A DNA stretch of 64,000 bases from Chthonomonadales bacterium (GTDB lineage: Bacteria > Armatimonadota > Chthonomonadetes > Chthonomonadales > CAJBBX01): NCBI GenBank assembly GCA_020849275.1, contig JADLGO010000031.1, positions 1 through 64,000 on the forward strand, written 5' to 3'. How positions within the stretch are numbered: position 1 is the stretch's first letter; the number at the start of each line of letters is the position of its first letter. Below, piece after piece: positions 17,409 through 26,295 of this stretch. The position numbers and the translations under genes were made by a program. The notes beneath the pieces were generated by a model, which ran no database searches, was not told the DNA's origin, and was given only the letters and a program-made list of their open reading frames with translations.

Positions 17409-18614
17409 ATGCTCCGCACCCTCCTGTTGGTGACCCTCCTCGGCGCGCTCGGCGCCGCCTCGGCCGGCGCGCTGCCGCGCAGCTACCGGTTCTCGCGCAC
17501 GATCTCGCGCGCGGTGCTGGAGAGCTACCTTTCTCGCGCGGTGACGGCGATGGACCTCTGCACGGGCCGCGGCAACCTCGACGACAACATCCGCATGCTT
17601 CGCTCCATCGGAGCCAAGTTCGCCGGGCGCGCCCTCTATCTCTGGGGCGACGAGAGCGGCCTGGGCTGGCGGCTGGAGCGCGCCGCCGAGATCGCGCGCA
17701 AATTGCACGCCGCCGACCCGGACATGATCCTGCAGGCCGGCATCTTCGAGGTCGTCACCCGCCAGGTGGAGAAGGTGACGATCCCCCCGCGCGTCTTCCA
17801 GGAGTTCGGCCTCGCGCCAGAGGAGCGCTCGTTCCGCTACGCCGACATGCTCTTCCCGAGCGGGCGCTTCAAGGACCACTGGGGGCCGGACGCCTCGGTG
17901 CCCGACATCACGCGCCTGGAGACGCGGATGTGGTTCTTCCACCTGGCCTCCTCCTACATCGACGCCGGCATGGAGGGCATCCACTTCGGGCAGGTGGCGC
18001 TGATCGGCGCCGACGACACGGGCAATGAGCGCTGGTGGGAGCTCCTGACCCGGGTGCGCCGCTACGCCGCCGCGCACGCCCGGCGCCGCATGGTGCTGTG
18101 CGACGCCCACACGCCGGACGGCGGTCCCCGGCATGGCGAGAACTTGCTCTTCGACTTCCACGCGTTCCCGCTGCGAATCAAGGAGGTGCCCGGCGAGCCG
18201 CGGAAGGGCGTGCTGGAGGTGGGGTACCTGGACTCGATCTTTGGGCGCAGCTCGGGGGGCGTCACCCCGAGCGGCTGGCGCTGCGAGAGCCTGCCCTACC
18301 TGGTGGAGCTGGACAACTGGGGCTCGAGCGGCAAGGGCGGGCAGGGAGGACTGTCCTACTGGACCTGGGGCTACGACGAGATCAGCTGGTTCGCCCGCCA
18401 ACCCGCGGCCTATCGCGATTCGTGGCTGCGCTATGCCTGGCGCTGGGTGCGCGAGCACGACCCCAACGGCTACCTCCAGATGCCCATGAGCCGGTGCCTG
18501 GCGGACCCGGTCGACGGAGTGGTCTGGTACCTGGCGAACCGCCGGAGCAACGCGACTCCCGATGGGTTCGGCCAGGAAGACGCGATTGGCGCGATCTGGC
18601 GCGAGGACGACTGA
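17409..18614 (+). CDS. Secreted hypothetical protein, TIM-barrel-like
   Basis: A 401-residue protein with a signal peptide (LLLVTLLGALGAASAGALP). Features such as FAGRALYLWGDESGLGW, MEGIHFGQVALIG and LDNWGSSGKGG suggest a (beta/alpha) barrel of the kind found in glycoside hydrolases. I recognise no exact family and cannot assign catalytic acids. It is probably cotranscribed with the pseudopilin gene just upstream. Confidence 0.65.
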   Translation: MLRTLLLVTLLGALGAASAGALPRSYRFSRTISRAVLESYLSRAVTAMDLCTGRGNLDDNIRMLRSIGAKFAGRALYLWGDESGLGWRLERAAEIARKLHAADPDMILQAGIFEVVTRQVEKVTIPPRVFQEFGLAPEERSFRYADMLFPSGRFKDHWGPDASVPDITRLETRMWFFHLASSYIDAGMEGIHFGQVALIGADDTGNERWWELLTRVRRYAAAHARRRMVLCDAHTPDGGPRHGENLLFDFHAFPLRIKEVPGEPRKGVLEVGYLDSIFGRSSGGVTPSGWRCESLPYLVELDNWGSSGKGGQGGLSYWTWGYDEISWFARQPAAYRDSWLRYAWRWVREHDPNGYLQMPMSRCLADPVDGVVWYLANRRSNATPDGFGQEDAIGAIWREDD

Positions 18615-18644
18615 GCGGGCCGGATCCCGCGGCAACATCGATCC

Positions 18645-18673
18645 TTGCCAAGCGGGGCGAGCCGTGGTATAGT
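18645..18673 (+). promoter_or_regulatory. Promoter of RRM protein gene
   Basis: TTGCCA (18645-18650), 17 bp, TATAGT (18668-18673). Transcription would start near 18680, leaving a leader of about 195 nt before the ATG at 18875. A G-U-containing stem (18827-18835 with 18846-18854) lies just before the ribosome binding site GGAAAGGAA. Confidence 0.7.
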
Positions 18674-18874
18674 GCCCACGAGTACTGTGACAGCCTGGCA
18701 CGCCTGATGCGGAAGGTACGGTCACGCCCGAATGCAGCCTCTGGTTCCGGCGTCGTGTCGCCGCGGGCCAGGGGCTCATTGAGTCCTCGTGGAGCGGTCA
18801 CGGTGCGGTCATGCTGGCTGTGCGCGCGCCTCGCCGGTCCGCGTAGGCGGGGCGGAAAGGAACCCACCGATCTC

Positions 18875-19144
18875 ATGCGGATCTACGTAGGAGGCCTGCC
18901 GTACAGCGTGGACAATGCCGAACTGGAGGCGCTGTTCGCGCGCCACGGCCAGGTGAGCGAGGCGACCGTCATCAGCGATCCCTACTCCGGCCGGTCGAAG
19001 GGTTTCGGCTTCGTGGAGATGCCCGCGGATGCCGAGGCGCGCGACGCCATCCAGAAGCTCAACGGGACGCAACTCGGAGGGCGTACGCTGAGCGTGGATG
19101 AGGCGCGCGAGCGCCCGAGCGGCGGAGGCCGCGGCCAGCGCTGA
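18875..19144 (+). CDS. RRM-type RNA-binding protein
   Basis: An 89-residue, single RNA recognition motif protein. RNP2 is IYVGGLPYSV near the start and RNP1 is KGFGFVEM near residue 50. A short Gly/Arg tail (SGGGRGQR) follows, as in cyanobacterial Rbp proteins, which are often cold-inducible. It is likely an RNA chaperone in the cytoplasm. The long structured leader hints at post-transcriptional control. Confidence 0.92.
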   Translation: MRIYVGGLPYSVDNAELEALFARHGQVSEATVISDPYSGRSKGFGFVEMPADAEARDAIQKLNGTQLGGRTLSVDEARERPSGGGRGQR

Positions 19145-19204
19145 GCCGCCCCTCGGCGAGGAGGCACGCGCGGAAAGGTCGGCGCGGCTGAGCCTGTCGC
19201 TCCG

Positions 19205-19241
19205 CGGCCCGTGCGCGCCCGGTTGACGCGCGCACGGGCCG
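19205..19241. terminator. Bidirectional terminator between RRM and ChaB genes
   Basis: A perfect 14-bp stem (19205-19218 with 19228-19241) and 9-nt loop lie between two converging genes, so it can serve both. Confidence 0.75.
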
Positions 19242-19258
19242 ACCTTCCGTGCGCTCGC

Positions 19259-19465
19259 TCAGGCCGCCTTGCGGCGCCAGTCTCCGTCCTCGCCCTTCTC
19301 GTAGTCGCGCCCGACGGCGCTCCACGCCACTCGGAAGGCGCGCTCCTCGTCGTGCTCGTACTGGTCCCAGGCGCTGTTGTAGGCCGCGCGGAAGATGTCC
19401 TGCGCGTGCTCGGGCAGGTGGTCCTTCACGCGATCCGGAAGGTCGCCGTTACTGCGATAGGGCAT
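19259..19465 (-). CDS. chaB: ChaB-family protein
   Basis: A 68-residue protein matching the ChaB family: PYRSNGDLPDRVKDHLPEHA, then AYNSAWDQY and RVAWSAVGRDYEKG. ChaB was named as a regulator of the ChaA cation antiporter in E. coli, but its action is unclear. No chaA gene is seen nearby. The ATG at 19465 has GGAGGGA upstream; a longer start at 19552 adds sequence not typical of the family. Confidence 0.9.
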   Translation of the reverse strand: MPYRSNGDLPDRVKDHLPEHAQDIFRAAYNSAWDQYEHDEERAFRVAWSAVGRDYEKGEDGDWRRKAA

Positions 19466-19556
19466 CGCCCCGGTCCCTCCATGTTCTGGTGTCCGCACGC
19501 CGAACAAGACGTGGCGGCGACGCACAGTGTTCGCCCGCTCGGCGCGCGGCAAGGCG

Positions 19557-20771
19557 CTAACGGCGCCGCGCGCGCAGATAGTCGGCCGCGAGCGGGTCCA
19601 GGTGGCTCAACGGCGGCAGCGGTGGCTCGGCGAAGCGCCGACCCTGCAGGTCGGCCACAATGCGCAGGTAGCGGTAGGGATCCGGCCAGGTGAGCGCCGG
19701 CTCGAGGATGGTGGTTTCGGGCCACTCGTTGAAGGAGGTGATGCCGACGATGTCGGCGCGGGCCTCCACAGCGGCTCGCCAGAAGGCGCGCAGCGTCGCG
19801 CCGTCGCGACGGGGCATCAGGTAGGTCTCCATCGCGATCCGGCGGTTGTCGTGGCCGGGGTGGACCGGGAGCATGACCTTGCGCCCGGCGGCGTGCACCC
19901 GGGCGGCCCAGCCCCGGTAGACGGGCGCGAGCCGCGCGTAGGTGTCCATCCGCCAGGTCGAGAACATCGCGTAGCCCGAGAAGCAGTCGATGCCGGGCAC
20001 GGCCAGCCAGTCGTCGGGCGTGTAGAGTTCGATGTCGGCTCCGCCGGGCCGGGCGCGCATCCGATCGACGATCCAGTACACCGGGCCCACCGCGCGCTCG
20101 GTCTCCTCCACGAGTTGTCGGCCCTGCTCGGCGGTCAGGCGGCCCTCCCAGAGCTGGTAGACGCCCCAGACCGGCTTTGTGTCTACGCGCAGCCAGGCGG
20201 GGCTGTCCTTAAAGCGGCGCAGGGCGTCGGCCGTCCAGCGGCGCACCTGCTCGAAGTCCTCAACGAACTGGGGCGTCTCGTCGAAGAGGGCTACCTTGAA
20301 GCGCTCCTCCTCTGCGACAGGGAGCACGGTCTTCACGAAGACGTCGTGCGTCCAGCCTTTCGGCGTCTGCCAGGTGGCGGGCCCCCACCAGTCCACGAGG
20401 AAGCCGTCGATTCCGGCGGCCTTCGCCAGGCGCATGTGCCATCGCACCACCTCGCGGTCCATGCTGTCGTAGGGCCCGATGAGCGGGTAAGCGCCCGAAT
20501 TGAGCTGGCGGATGGCGGGAGGGAATACGCAGGTATCGGGGTCGTTTCCGGCGGGGTGCAGAAGGCTCGGCTCCCTGGTGACCCACTTGCCCCAGTCGCC
20601 CGCGGCGCCGCCGGGCCGGCCGTACCAGGTGTAGTAGTAGGCGAGCACGAGCGGCCTCCTCGCCGCCTCACCGCGGTGCGGCGGCGCGCCGAGCGCCGGC
20701 CCCCCAAGGAGCACGGCGGCCATCGCCGCGAGTGCCGCCCGCCGGCCTGCAGCCTGCGCCCCGCTCGGCAT
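19557..20771 (-). CDS. Secreted GH99-like (endo-alpha-mannosidase-type) protein
   Basis: A 404-residue protein with a signal peptide. The mature part opens with PLVLAYYYTWYGRPGG and contains DSMDREVVRWHMRLAKAAGI, GFLVDWWGP and ITSFNEWPETTILEP, all typical of GH99/GH71-related barrels. In GH99 the catalytic acids lie in the region that includes the SFNEW motif. A role in cutting mannose-containing or similar glycans is likely but not proven. The start at 20771 has AGGAG upstream, and the gene diverges from the fucosidase gene with a 120-bp shared control region. Confidence 0.8.
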   Translation of the reverse strand: MPSGAQAAGRRAALAAMAAVLLGGPALGAPPHRGEAARRPLVLAYYYTWYGRPGGAAGDWGKWVTREPSLLHPAGNDPDTCVFPPAIRQLNSGAYPLIGPYDSMDREVVRWHMRLAKAAGIDGFLVDWWGPATWQTPKGWTHDVFVKTVLPVAEEERFKVALFDETPQFVEDFEQVRRWTADALRRFKDSPAWLRVDTKPVWGVYQLWEGRLTAEQGRQLVEETERAVGPVYWIVDRMRARPGGADIELYTPDDWLAVPGIDCFSGYAMFSTWRMDTYARLAPVYRGWAARVHAAGRKVMLPVHPGHDNRRIAMETYLMPRRDGATLRAFWRAAVEARADIVGITSFNEWPETTILEPALTWPDPYRYLRIVADLQGRRFAEPPLPPLSHLDPLAADYLRARRR

Positions 20772-20891
20772 GGCCCTCTCCTCCCTCCGCGCGTAGGATG
20801 CCGCCTTCCCCGGGGCGAAAGTACCCGCAGATCGCGCCGAACGCGCGGCGCCCGCGCGCGCCGGCCGGCACGCCCGGAAGGGGGAGGAGAC

Positions 20892-22181
20892 ATGTCCGAA
20901 ATCCTGCAGACACCCGGCGACACCGCGTGGTTCAGCGACAGCCGGTTCGGTATGTTCATCCATTGGGGGCTTTACGCCCTGCCCGCCCGCCACGAATGGG
21001 TCAAGCACCAGGAGCAGATCCCCGACGAGGTCTACGACCGCTACTTCCGCCATTTCGACCCGGACCTGTACGACCCCGAGCTCTGGGCGCGCCTTGCCGC
21101 CGACGCCGGCATGCGCTACTTCGTGGTGACCACCAAGCACCACGAGGGCTTCTGCCTGTGGGACTCGAAGCTCACCGACTACAAGGCGACCAACACTCCG
21201 GCCGGCCGCGATCTGCTGCGCCCGATGGTCGACGCCTTCCGCGGGCGCGGGATGCGCGTGGGCTTCTACCACTCGCTGATCGACTGGCACCATCCGCAGT
21301 TCGTGATCGACGACATTCACTCGATGCGAAACGACCCGCGCCGCGCCGCCCTGAACGAGGAGCGCGAGCAGATGAAATATGCCGACTACCTGCACGGGCA
21401 GGTGCGCGAGCTGCTCACCGAGTTCGGCCGCATCGACATCCTCTGGTTCGACTTCAGTTACCCCAGCCACGAGGGGCGCGTGGGCAAGGGTCGCCAGGAC
21501 TGGCGCAGCGAGGAGCTCTACAGGACCGTGCGCGAGCTGCAACCCAACGTCATCCTGGACGACCGCCTCGACCTGGATCAGGGATGGGACATCAAGACGC
21601 CCGAGCAGTACCAGCCCCGCGAATGGCTGCGAGTCGGCGATCAGAAGGTGGTGTGGGAGGCCTGCCAGACCTTCTCCGGCTCGTGGGGCTACCACCGCGA
21701 CGAGGCCAGCTGGAAGAGCGTGGAGCAGCTCGTGCAGATGCTCGTCGACACGGTGAGCAAGGGCGGCAACCTGCTGCTGAACGTGGGCCCCACCGGCCGG
21801 GGCGAGTTTGACGCGCGCGCCGTGGAGCGACTGGAGGGCCTGGGGAGCTGGATGAAGCGCCACGGCCGCGCGATCTACGGCTGCACCCAGGCGCCGGAGG
21901 ATCTGACGGCGCCTCAGGACTGCCGACTCACCTACAACCCGGCCACGAACCGACTCTACGTGCACGTGTTCGCCTGGCCGTTCGAGATGCTGCACCTTGA
22001 CGGATTCCGCGGGCGCGTGGAGTACGCCCAACTGCTCAGCGACGCTTCCGAGGTCCGCATGAGCGAGCCGCCGGCGCACCACGCGGGCGGCGGCGACCGG
22101 GGCGACACACTCACTCTGCGCCTGCCCGTCCGCAAGCCGGATGTGACCGTGCCGGTGATCGAGCTGTTCCTCAAGGCGTAG
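20892..22181 (+). CDS. Alpha-L-fucosidase, GH29
   Basis: A 429-residue protein with the GH29 hallmarks: RFGMFIHWGLYALP, KHHEGFCLWDS and IDILWFDFSYP, where D187 is the probable nucleophile. The later LLLNVGPTGRGEFD motif is also typical. It has no signal peptide, so it may act in the cytoplasm on imported fucosides. GAGGAG precedes the ATG. The substrate linkage cannot be told from sequence. Confidence 0.93.
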   Translation: MSEILQTPGDTAWFSDSRFGMFIHWGLYALPARHEWVKHQEQIPDEVYDRYFRHFDPDLYDPELWARLAADAGMRYFVVTTKHHEGFCLWDSKLTDYKATNTPAGRDLLRPMVDAFRGRGMRVGFYHSLIDWHHPQFVIDDIHSMRNDPRRAALNEEREQMKYADYLHGQVRELLTEFGRIDILWFDFSYPSHEGRVGKGRQDWRSEELYRTVRELQPNVILDDRLDLDQGWDIKTPEQYQPREWLRVGDQKVVWEACQTFSGSWGYHRDEASWKSVEQLVQMLVDTVSKGGNLLLNVGPTGRGEFDARAVERLEGLGSWMKRHGRAIYGCTQAPEDLTAPQDCRLTYNPATNRLYVHVFAWPFEMLHLDGFRGRVEYAQLLSDASEVRMSEPPAHHAGGGDRGDTLTLRLPVRKPDVTVPVIELFLKA

Positions 22182-22350
22182 CGAGCGATCCGCGGAGAGA
22201 GCCCGGGCTCGAGCCGTCCCGCGCGATTCCGCCGTGGGCACGGGTCCTCGTGCGCGACACCGCCTTCCCCGCCTATCCGGCTGCGCGGGCTGCTCGGCGG
22301 GCTCCGTGGGGCTCAGTACGTGAGAGGCGAGGCGATACGCGTCTGGGAGA

Positions 22351-22390
22351 CGAGCGCGGAGCCGGACCATCGGGTCCGGCTCCGCGCTCG
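22351..22390 (+). terminator. Very stable hairpin downstream of fucosidase
   Basis: A perfect 18-bp stem (22351-22368 with 22373-22390) with a 4-nt loop. It lies 170 nt after the fucosidase stop and before an orphan promoter. The rest of 22182-22630 shows no gene. Confidence 0.7.
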
Positions 22391-22571
22391 GTCTATGGCA
22401 AGGGCGCAAGAAGAGCGGTAGGCGGCTCACCGCACGTCCCTATTGCGGCTGGCCAGGCCGATGCGAACGTTCCGCCATGCCCCCGGCCCGCCCGAACGGC
22501 CGGTGGGCCCGACGCCTGTTAGACACGGTGCAGCGCCCCGTTGTTCCGCTCCGCCCCGCCCGATCCACACC

Positions 22572-22600
22572 TTGACATACAGACAAAAGTATAGTATAAT
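22572..22600 (+). promoter_or_regulatory. Perfect consensus sigma70 promoter without an obvious gene
   Basis: TTGACA (22572-22577), 17 bp, TATAAT (22595-22600). It points rightward into the 3' end of a minus-strand cupin gene (stop at 22631). No plus-strand gene begins until dnaA at 24653, so it may make an antisense or small RNA. Confidence 0.7.
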
Positions 22601-22630
22601 GGCGGCGTCACGTCTGCCCGGCGCCCGGCG

Positions 22631-22984
22631 CTAGCGGCAGCAGGACTGCGCCACGGGGACCATGCACAGGAACACCAGAGGGTGCTCGCCCGAGCTCACG
22701 AAGGAGTGCGTCTCGCCGGGAGGAACGAGCACGGCATCGCCCGCGGCGATCCGCCGCGGTCCGCCCGCGGTGCGCACGCTGCCCTCGCCGCTCAGCACGA
22801 AGACCTCGTGCTCCCAGGGGTGCTCGTGGAAGGGCGTGTTGCCGCCGGGCGCCACCTCGAACTGGCGCATGGCGAAGGTCGGCGCGCCGTCGGCCGCCGT
22901 CACCAACTCGCGCATACGGCAGCCCACCGCGCCCTCGGAGGTGACCGGCGTGAACGCCACGGAATCGCTGTGCCTCGCCTGCAT
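22631..22984 (-). CDS. Cupin-domain protein
   Basis: A 117-residue single cupin. Motif 1 carries metal-type ligands (HEHPWEHEVFVLSGEG) and motif 2 is PPGETHSF. Small cupins of this kind bind a metal and act as isomerases, dioxygenases or sensors. The start at 22984 has GGGAGG six bases upstream and yields a compact domain. The C-terminus ends in SCCR. It follows the LytR-type gene on the same strand. Confidence 0.88.
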   Translation of the reverse strand: MQARHSDSVAFTPVTSEGAVGCRMRELVTAADGAPTFAMRQFEVAPGGNTPFHEHPWEHEVFVLSGEGSVRTAGGPRRIAAGDAVLVPPGETHSFVSSGEHPLVFLCMVPVAQSCCR

Positions 22985-23033
22985 CGCGCGCCTCCCGGGG
23001 CCGGCCAGCGGCAAGCGCGCCGCCTCGGCCCGC

Positions 23034-24365
23034 CTATTCGCCCGAGCCGTTGCCCTCCACGCTCAGATCGCCCCCGGCCACCCCCCCAACCGGCGCGGGG
23101 TCGGCCGGCGCCGGGCCGGCCGGCATGGGGCCCGGGGCCTCCGCGGGCGGGGCCCCATCCTTGGGGATCTCTTCCACGCTCAGCTCGGTCGCGGGCTCCG
23201 TGCGCTCGCGCCGCGCCTCGGAGCTCTCGGCACGGCGGCGATGGCGGCGCCGCCCGCCGCCCCGCTCGTACCGATTGTTGAGCGCGCGCACCGAGTAGGG
23301 GTCCGGCGCGTCGATGGTGCTCGCCATCACCTGGTTCGGGTAGAAGAGGCGCTGGATGGCCTCCGCCGCCTTGTCGGTATCGACGGTTACGAAGCTTGGC
23401 CCCTCGAACGAGGGCAGCGTCTCCACCGCGATGTTCTCCTTCGGCAGCGAGCGCGCGAAGTTGGCGAGAGCGTACATCTGATCCTTGGTCATCGCGCCGG
23501 TCTTGAAGCTGTCGTTGAGGGCGTCGACGACCCTGGGAAGCGCGAGGAAGGTGGAGGGCCGTTTGAGCTTGACGCGCACGGCCTCCAGGAACTGGTGCTG
23601 GCGCTCGGATCGTTTCAGGTCGCTGTCCGAATGGCGCATTCGCACGTAGCCCATCGCCTGGTAGCCGTTGAGGTGCTGGTACCCGGGATAGAGGTTCACG
23701 TGGAGGCGACCCCAGTTGTCGTCGTACTTGAGGCGCTTCTCGACGTTGATGTCGACCCCGCCGAGCGCGTCGACGATCTTCTGGAACCCCTCGAAGTTGA
23801 CCGATACCCAGGCGTCGGCCGTGATGCCGAAGACGGACTGGATGGTCTGCACGAGCAGGTCCGGCCCGCCGAAGCTGTGGGCGGCGTTCACCTTGTAGAT
23901 GCCGCGGCGACCGGGGATCGAGACGGCCGTGTCACGCGGGATGGTGAGGGCGCTGATGCGCCGGCCGACGAAGTCGACGTGGGCAATCAGAATGGAATCG
24001 CTGCGTCCCGGGGTCGTCTTGACGATCTGCGCGCGGTTGTCGTAGTCGTGGTCGACGCCGAGCACCAACACGTTCATCGACGTAGCCGCTGGGAACTGCT
24101 TCTGCCACGTCCAGTTCTCCATCGGGTTGCCGTGAGCGGCGCCCACGAGCATCGCGCCCATCACGTGGCGGAAGTCGCGCCGGAAAGCGGCGCCCCCTCC
24201 CCAGTAGAGATGGCCCAGCACGACGCCGAGAGCCATGAAGGTCAGGCAGAACCCGACGCCCAGGGTGTAGCCAGCCGCGCGCCACCTGCGGGCGGCGGCG
24301 CTGCGCGGCCTCGCGGCCCGCGTGATGCGCGGCGACGTGCTGTCGGTTCCGGACACGCTCGGCAC
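23034..24365 (-). CDS. LytR/CpsA/Psr (LCP) family protein
   Basis: A 443-residue protein with one N-terminal membrane helix (about residues 33-52). The LCP catalytic domain follows, with SMNVLVLGVD, RSDSILIAHVD, TIPRDTAVSIPG and KVNAAHSFGG, whose Asp and Arg residues bind Mg and polyprenyl phosphate. LCP enzymes attach polymers such as teichoic acid or polysaccharide to peptidoglycan. The last ~90 residues are Arg-rich, then Pro/Ala-rich, and look disordered. It is divergent from dnaA. Confidence 0.9.
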   Translation of the reverse strand: MPSVSGTDSTSPRITRAARPRSAAARRWRAAGYTLGVGFCLTFMALGVVLGHLYWGGGAAFRRDFRHVMGAMLVGAAHGNPMENWTWQKQFPAATSMNVLVLGVDHDYDNRAQIVKTTPGRSDSILIAHVDFVGRRISALTIPRDTAVSIPGRRGIYKVNAAHSFGGPDLLVQTIQSVFGITADAWVSVNFEGFQKIVDALGGVDINVEKRLKYDDNWGRLHVNLYPGYQHLNGYQAMGYVRMRHSDSDLKRSERQHQFLEAVRVKLKRPSTFLALPRVVDALNDSFKTGAMTKDQMYALANFARSLPKENIAVETLPSFEGPSFVTVDTDKAAEAIQRLFYPNQVMASTIDAPDPYSVRALNNRYERGGGRRRHRRRAESSEARRERTEPATELSVEEIPKDGAPPAEAPGPMPAGPAPADPAPVGGVAGGDLSVEGNGSGE

Positions 24366-24437
24366 TCTCCTGGCAACGAGCTTCCCACACGCGGATCGCT
24401 ACGGCACACGACGCCCGGGAGCCCGCTGACCTGCGCT

Positions 24438-24467
24438 AGTATAGCGTTGGCCGTGCGAGCGCGTCAA
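24438..24467 (-). promoter_or_regulatory. Promoter of LCP gene
   Basis: Read on the minus strand: TTGACG (24467-24462), 18 bp, TATACT (24443-24438), about 70 nt before the ATG at 24365. Confidence 0.65.
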
Positions 24468-24600
24468 GCGGACCGCGCGGTTGGGGGTGTGGAGTCGCCA
24501 GACGCTGTTCGATCGGGCTGTGGCGGTCCCAGCGATCCGGCCGTTCCGAGCAGCGCGTTTTGCCGCGACAACAGGGCCCGGTGAGGAGCCTTCCCGGGCG

Positions 24601-24629
24601 TTGTCACCGCGGAGGCGTTCTGCTATAAT
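24601..24629 (+). promoter_or_regulatory. Promoter of dnaA
   Basis: TTGTCA (24601-24606), 17 bp, TATAAT (24624-24629), with the dnaA ATG 24 nt downstream of the -10 box. I find no clear DnaA boxes (TTATCCACA-like) in 24366-24652. Confidence 0.75.
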
Positions 24630-24652
24630 CTGGCCGATGTGGGGGGGACACG

Positions 24653-26122
24653 ATGGGGGGCGCGCAACTCGAATTCGGCGACGACGAGCGGTCGGTGGCC
24701 CTGCGCCGGGCGTGGGATCGCGCGCTCCATCTGCTCGCCACCCGCGTGAGCAAGGTCACGTTCGAGAGCTACATCCGCCCGATCCGCCCCCTCTCCCTCC
24801 ACGACGGCGTGCTCACGCTCGGGGTGTCGAGCGCCTTCGCGCGCGAGTGGCTGGATAAGCGCCACTGCGCCCTGATCCGTTCCGTGATGGAGGGGGTTCT
24901 GGGGTGCGCGCTCGAGGTGCGGCTCCGCGTGCTGGCCGCCGAGGAGCGCCTCGCGCCGACGGCCGAAGCCGCGCAGCCAGCCGCCTCGGGCGCCCCGACG
25001 AAGGGGGCGCCGACTCCGGGGGCTCCGGCCGCGCGCCCCCGGAGAGCTCGCGGGCCGCTTCCGCCGCCTCCTGGCGACGTGCCCACCATCGCGGTCAGCC
25101 CTCGCTTCACGTTCGAGAACTTCGTGGTCGGCCGCAGCAATCGCCTGGCGCACGCGGGCGCCGTCGCGGTTGGCGCCTCACCCGGCTCCGTCTACAACCC
25201 GCTCTTCCTCTACGGTGGCTCGGGTCTGGGCAAAACGCACCTCCTCCACGCCATCGGCAACGAGGCCGTCGAGCGCGATCCGGCCACGCGCGTCGCCTTC
25301 GTGGACGGCGAGACGTTCACCATCCACTTCGTCAGCGCCCTGCGCGACCGCAAGACCGAGGAGTTCCGACGCTACTACCGCAGCGTCGACATCTGGCTCG
25401 TCGACGACATCCAGTTCATCGCCAGCAAGGAGCAGACGAAGGAGGAGTTCTTCCACACCTTCAACGCGCTTCACCAGACCGGTCGCCAGATCGTCATTAC
25501 CAGCGATCGAAGCCCGCGTGAGCTGCGCGCGCTGGACGAGCGGCTGCGCTCCCGCTTCGAGTGCGGCCTGATCGCCGACGTCAGCGCGCCGGAGTTGGAG
25601 ACGCGCATCGCGATCGTCGAGCGTCGCTGCCAGGTGGAAGGGTGGGAGATCCCCCGTCCCGTCGTGGTTCATGTCGCCGAGGCGATCCGCTCCAACATGC
25701 GAGCGCTCGAGGGGGCCATCACCAAGCTCGTGGCGTACGCCTCCATCATGCGCTCCACGATGAGCATCGAGATGGCCCAGAGCGTGCTCGGCGAGTTCTT
25801 TATCGACATTCCCGGCGGCATTTCCGGGCGCAAGGGCGTGCTGCCGGACACCGTCATCCGCGCCGCCGCCGACCGCTTCCACACGAGCGTCGACGCCATC
25901 AAGAGCCCGCGCCGCGACAAGCAGGTGGTGGTCGCGCGGCAGGCCGCCATGTTCCTCTGCCGCCAGCTCAGCGAGATCCCGCTCTCGCAGATCGGCGCCG
26001 CCTTCGGTGGGCGCGACCACACCACGGTCCAGCGGGCCATCGCGCGCATCGAGGCGCTTCTCCCCCAGGACCGCCCCCTGCAGGCCGCCATCCAGGACGT
26101 CCGCGACTCGCTCGAAGACTGA
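24653..26122 (+). CDS. dnaA: Chromosomal replication initiator DnaA
   Basis: A 489-residue protein with the four DnaA domains. Domain I is residues ~8-90 and is followed by a Pro/Ala-rich linker. The AAA+ domain has Walker A GGSGLGKT at residues 188-195 and Walker B IWLVDDIQF. The C-terminal DNA-binding domain carries the signature GGRDHTTVQRAI. It opens oriC by binding DnaA boxes. dnaN does not follow; a Fur-family gene does. recF lies 3.8 kb downstream. Confidence 0.97.
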   Translation: MGGAQLEFGDDERSVALRRAWDRALHLLATRVSKVTFESYIRPIRPLSLHDGVLTLGVSSAFAREWLDKRHCALIRSVMEGVLGCALEVRLRVLAAEERLAPTAEAAQPAASGAPTKGAPTPGAPAARPRRARGPLPPPPGDVPTIAVSPRFTFENFVVGRSNRLAHAGAVAVGASPGSVYNPLFLYGGSGLGKTHLLHAIGNEAVERDPATRVAFVDGETFTIHFVSALRDRKTEEFRRYYRSVDIWLVDDIQFIASKEQTKEEFFHTFNALHQTGRQIVITSDRSPRELRALDERLRSRFECGLIADVSAPELETRIAIVERRCQVEGWEIPRPVVVHVAEAIRSNMRALEGAITKLVAYASIMRSTMSIEMAQSVLGEFFIDIPGGISGRKGVLPDTVIRAAADRFHTSVDAIKSPRRDKQVVVARQAAMFLCRQLSEIPLSQIGAAFGGRDHTTVQRAIARIEALLPQDRPLQAAIQDVRDSLED

Positions 26123-26214
26123 GGCAGGGCGCGCCCTGCGCGGCGCGGGGCGGCGAGGGGATTGGCGCGCGCCCGGCCGGGCAGCAGCCGACGAGGAAAT
26201 CGAGGCGCAGATCG

Positions 26215-26244
26215 TTGACGCGGGCGCCCGGGGCGGGGTATGCT
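26215..26244 (+). promoter_or_regulatory. Promoter of Fur-family gene
   Basis: TTGACG (26215-26220), 18 bp, TATGCT (26239-26244). The predicted start near 26251 is just upstream of the palindromic operator at 26262. Confidence 0.6.
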
Positions 26245-26261
26245 TAGCTATCCCTGCCATA

Positions 26262-26278
26262 TTGCGACAGAGTCGCAA
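26262..26278. promoter_or_regulatory. Palindromic operator, copy 1
   Basis: The perfect 17-bp palindrome TTGCGACAGAGTCGCAA lies between the predicted transcription start and the GTG of the Fur-family gene. The same core recurs at 26750-26764, so it is probably the binding site of the regulator encoded in between. Confidence 0.75.
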
Positions 26279-26295
26279 GAAAGTCGTCCGTTCGC

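Noticed and set aside
19557-22430. 957-residue open frame joining a GH99-like protein to a long N-terminal part
   Set aside because: The N-terminal part is antisense to the fucosidase gene. A normal start with AGGAG and signal peptide lies at 20771.
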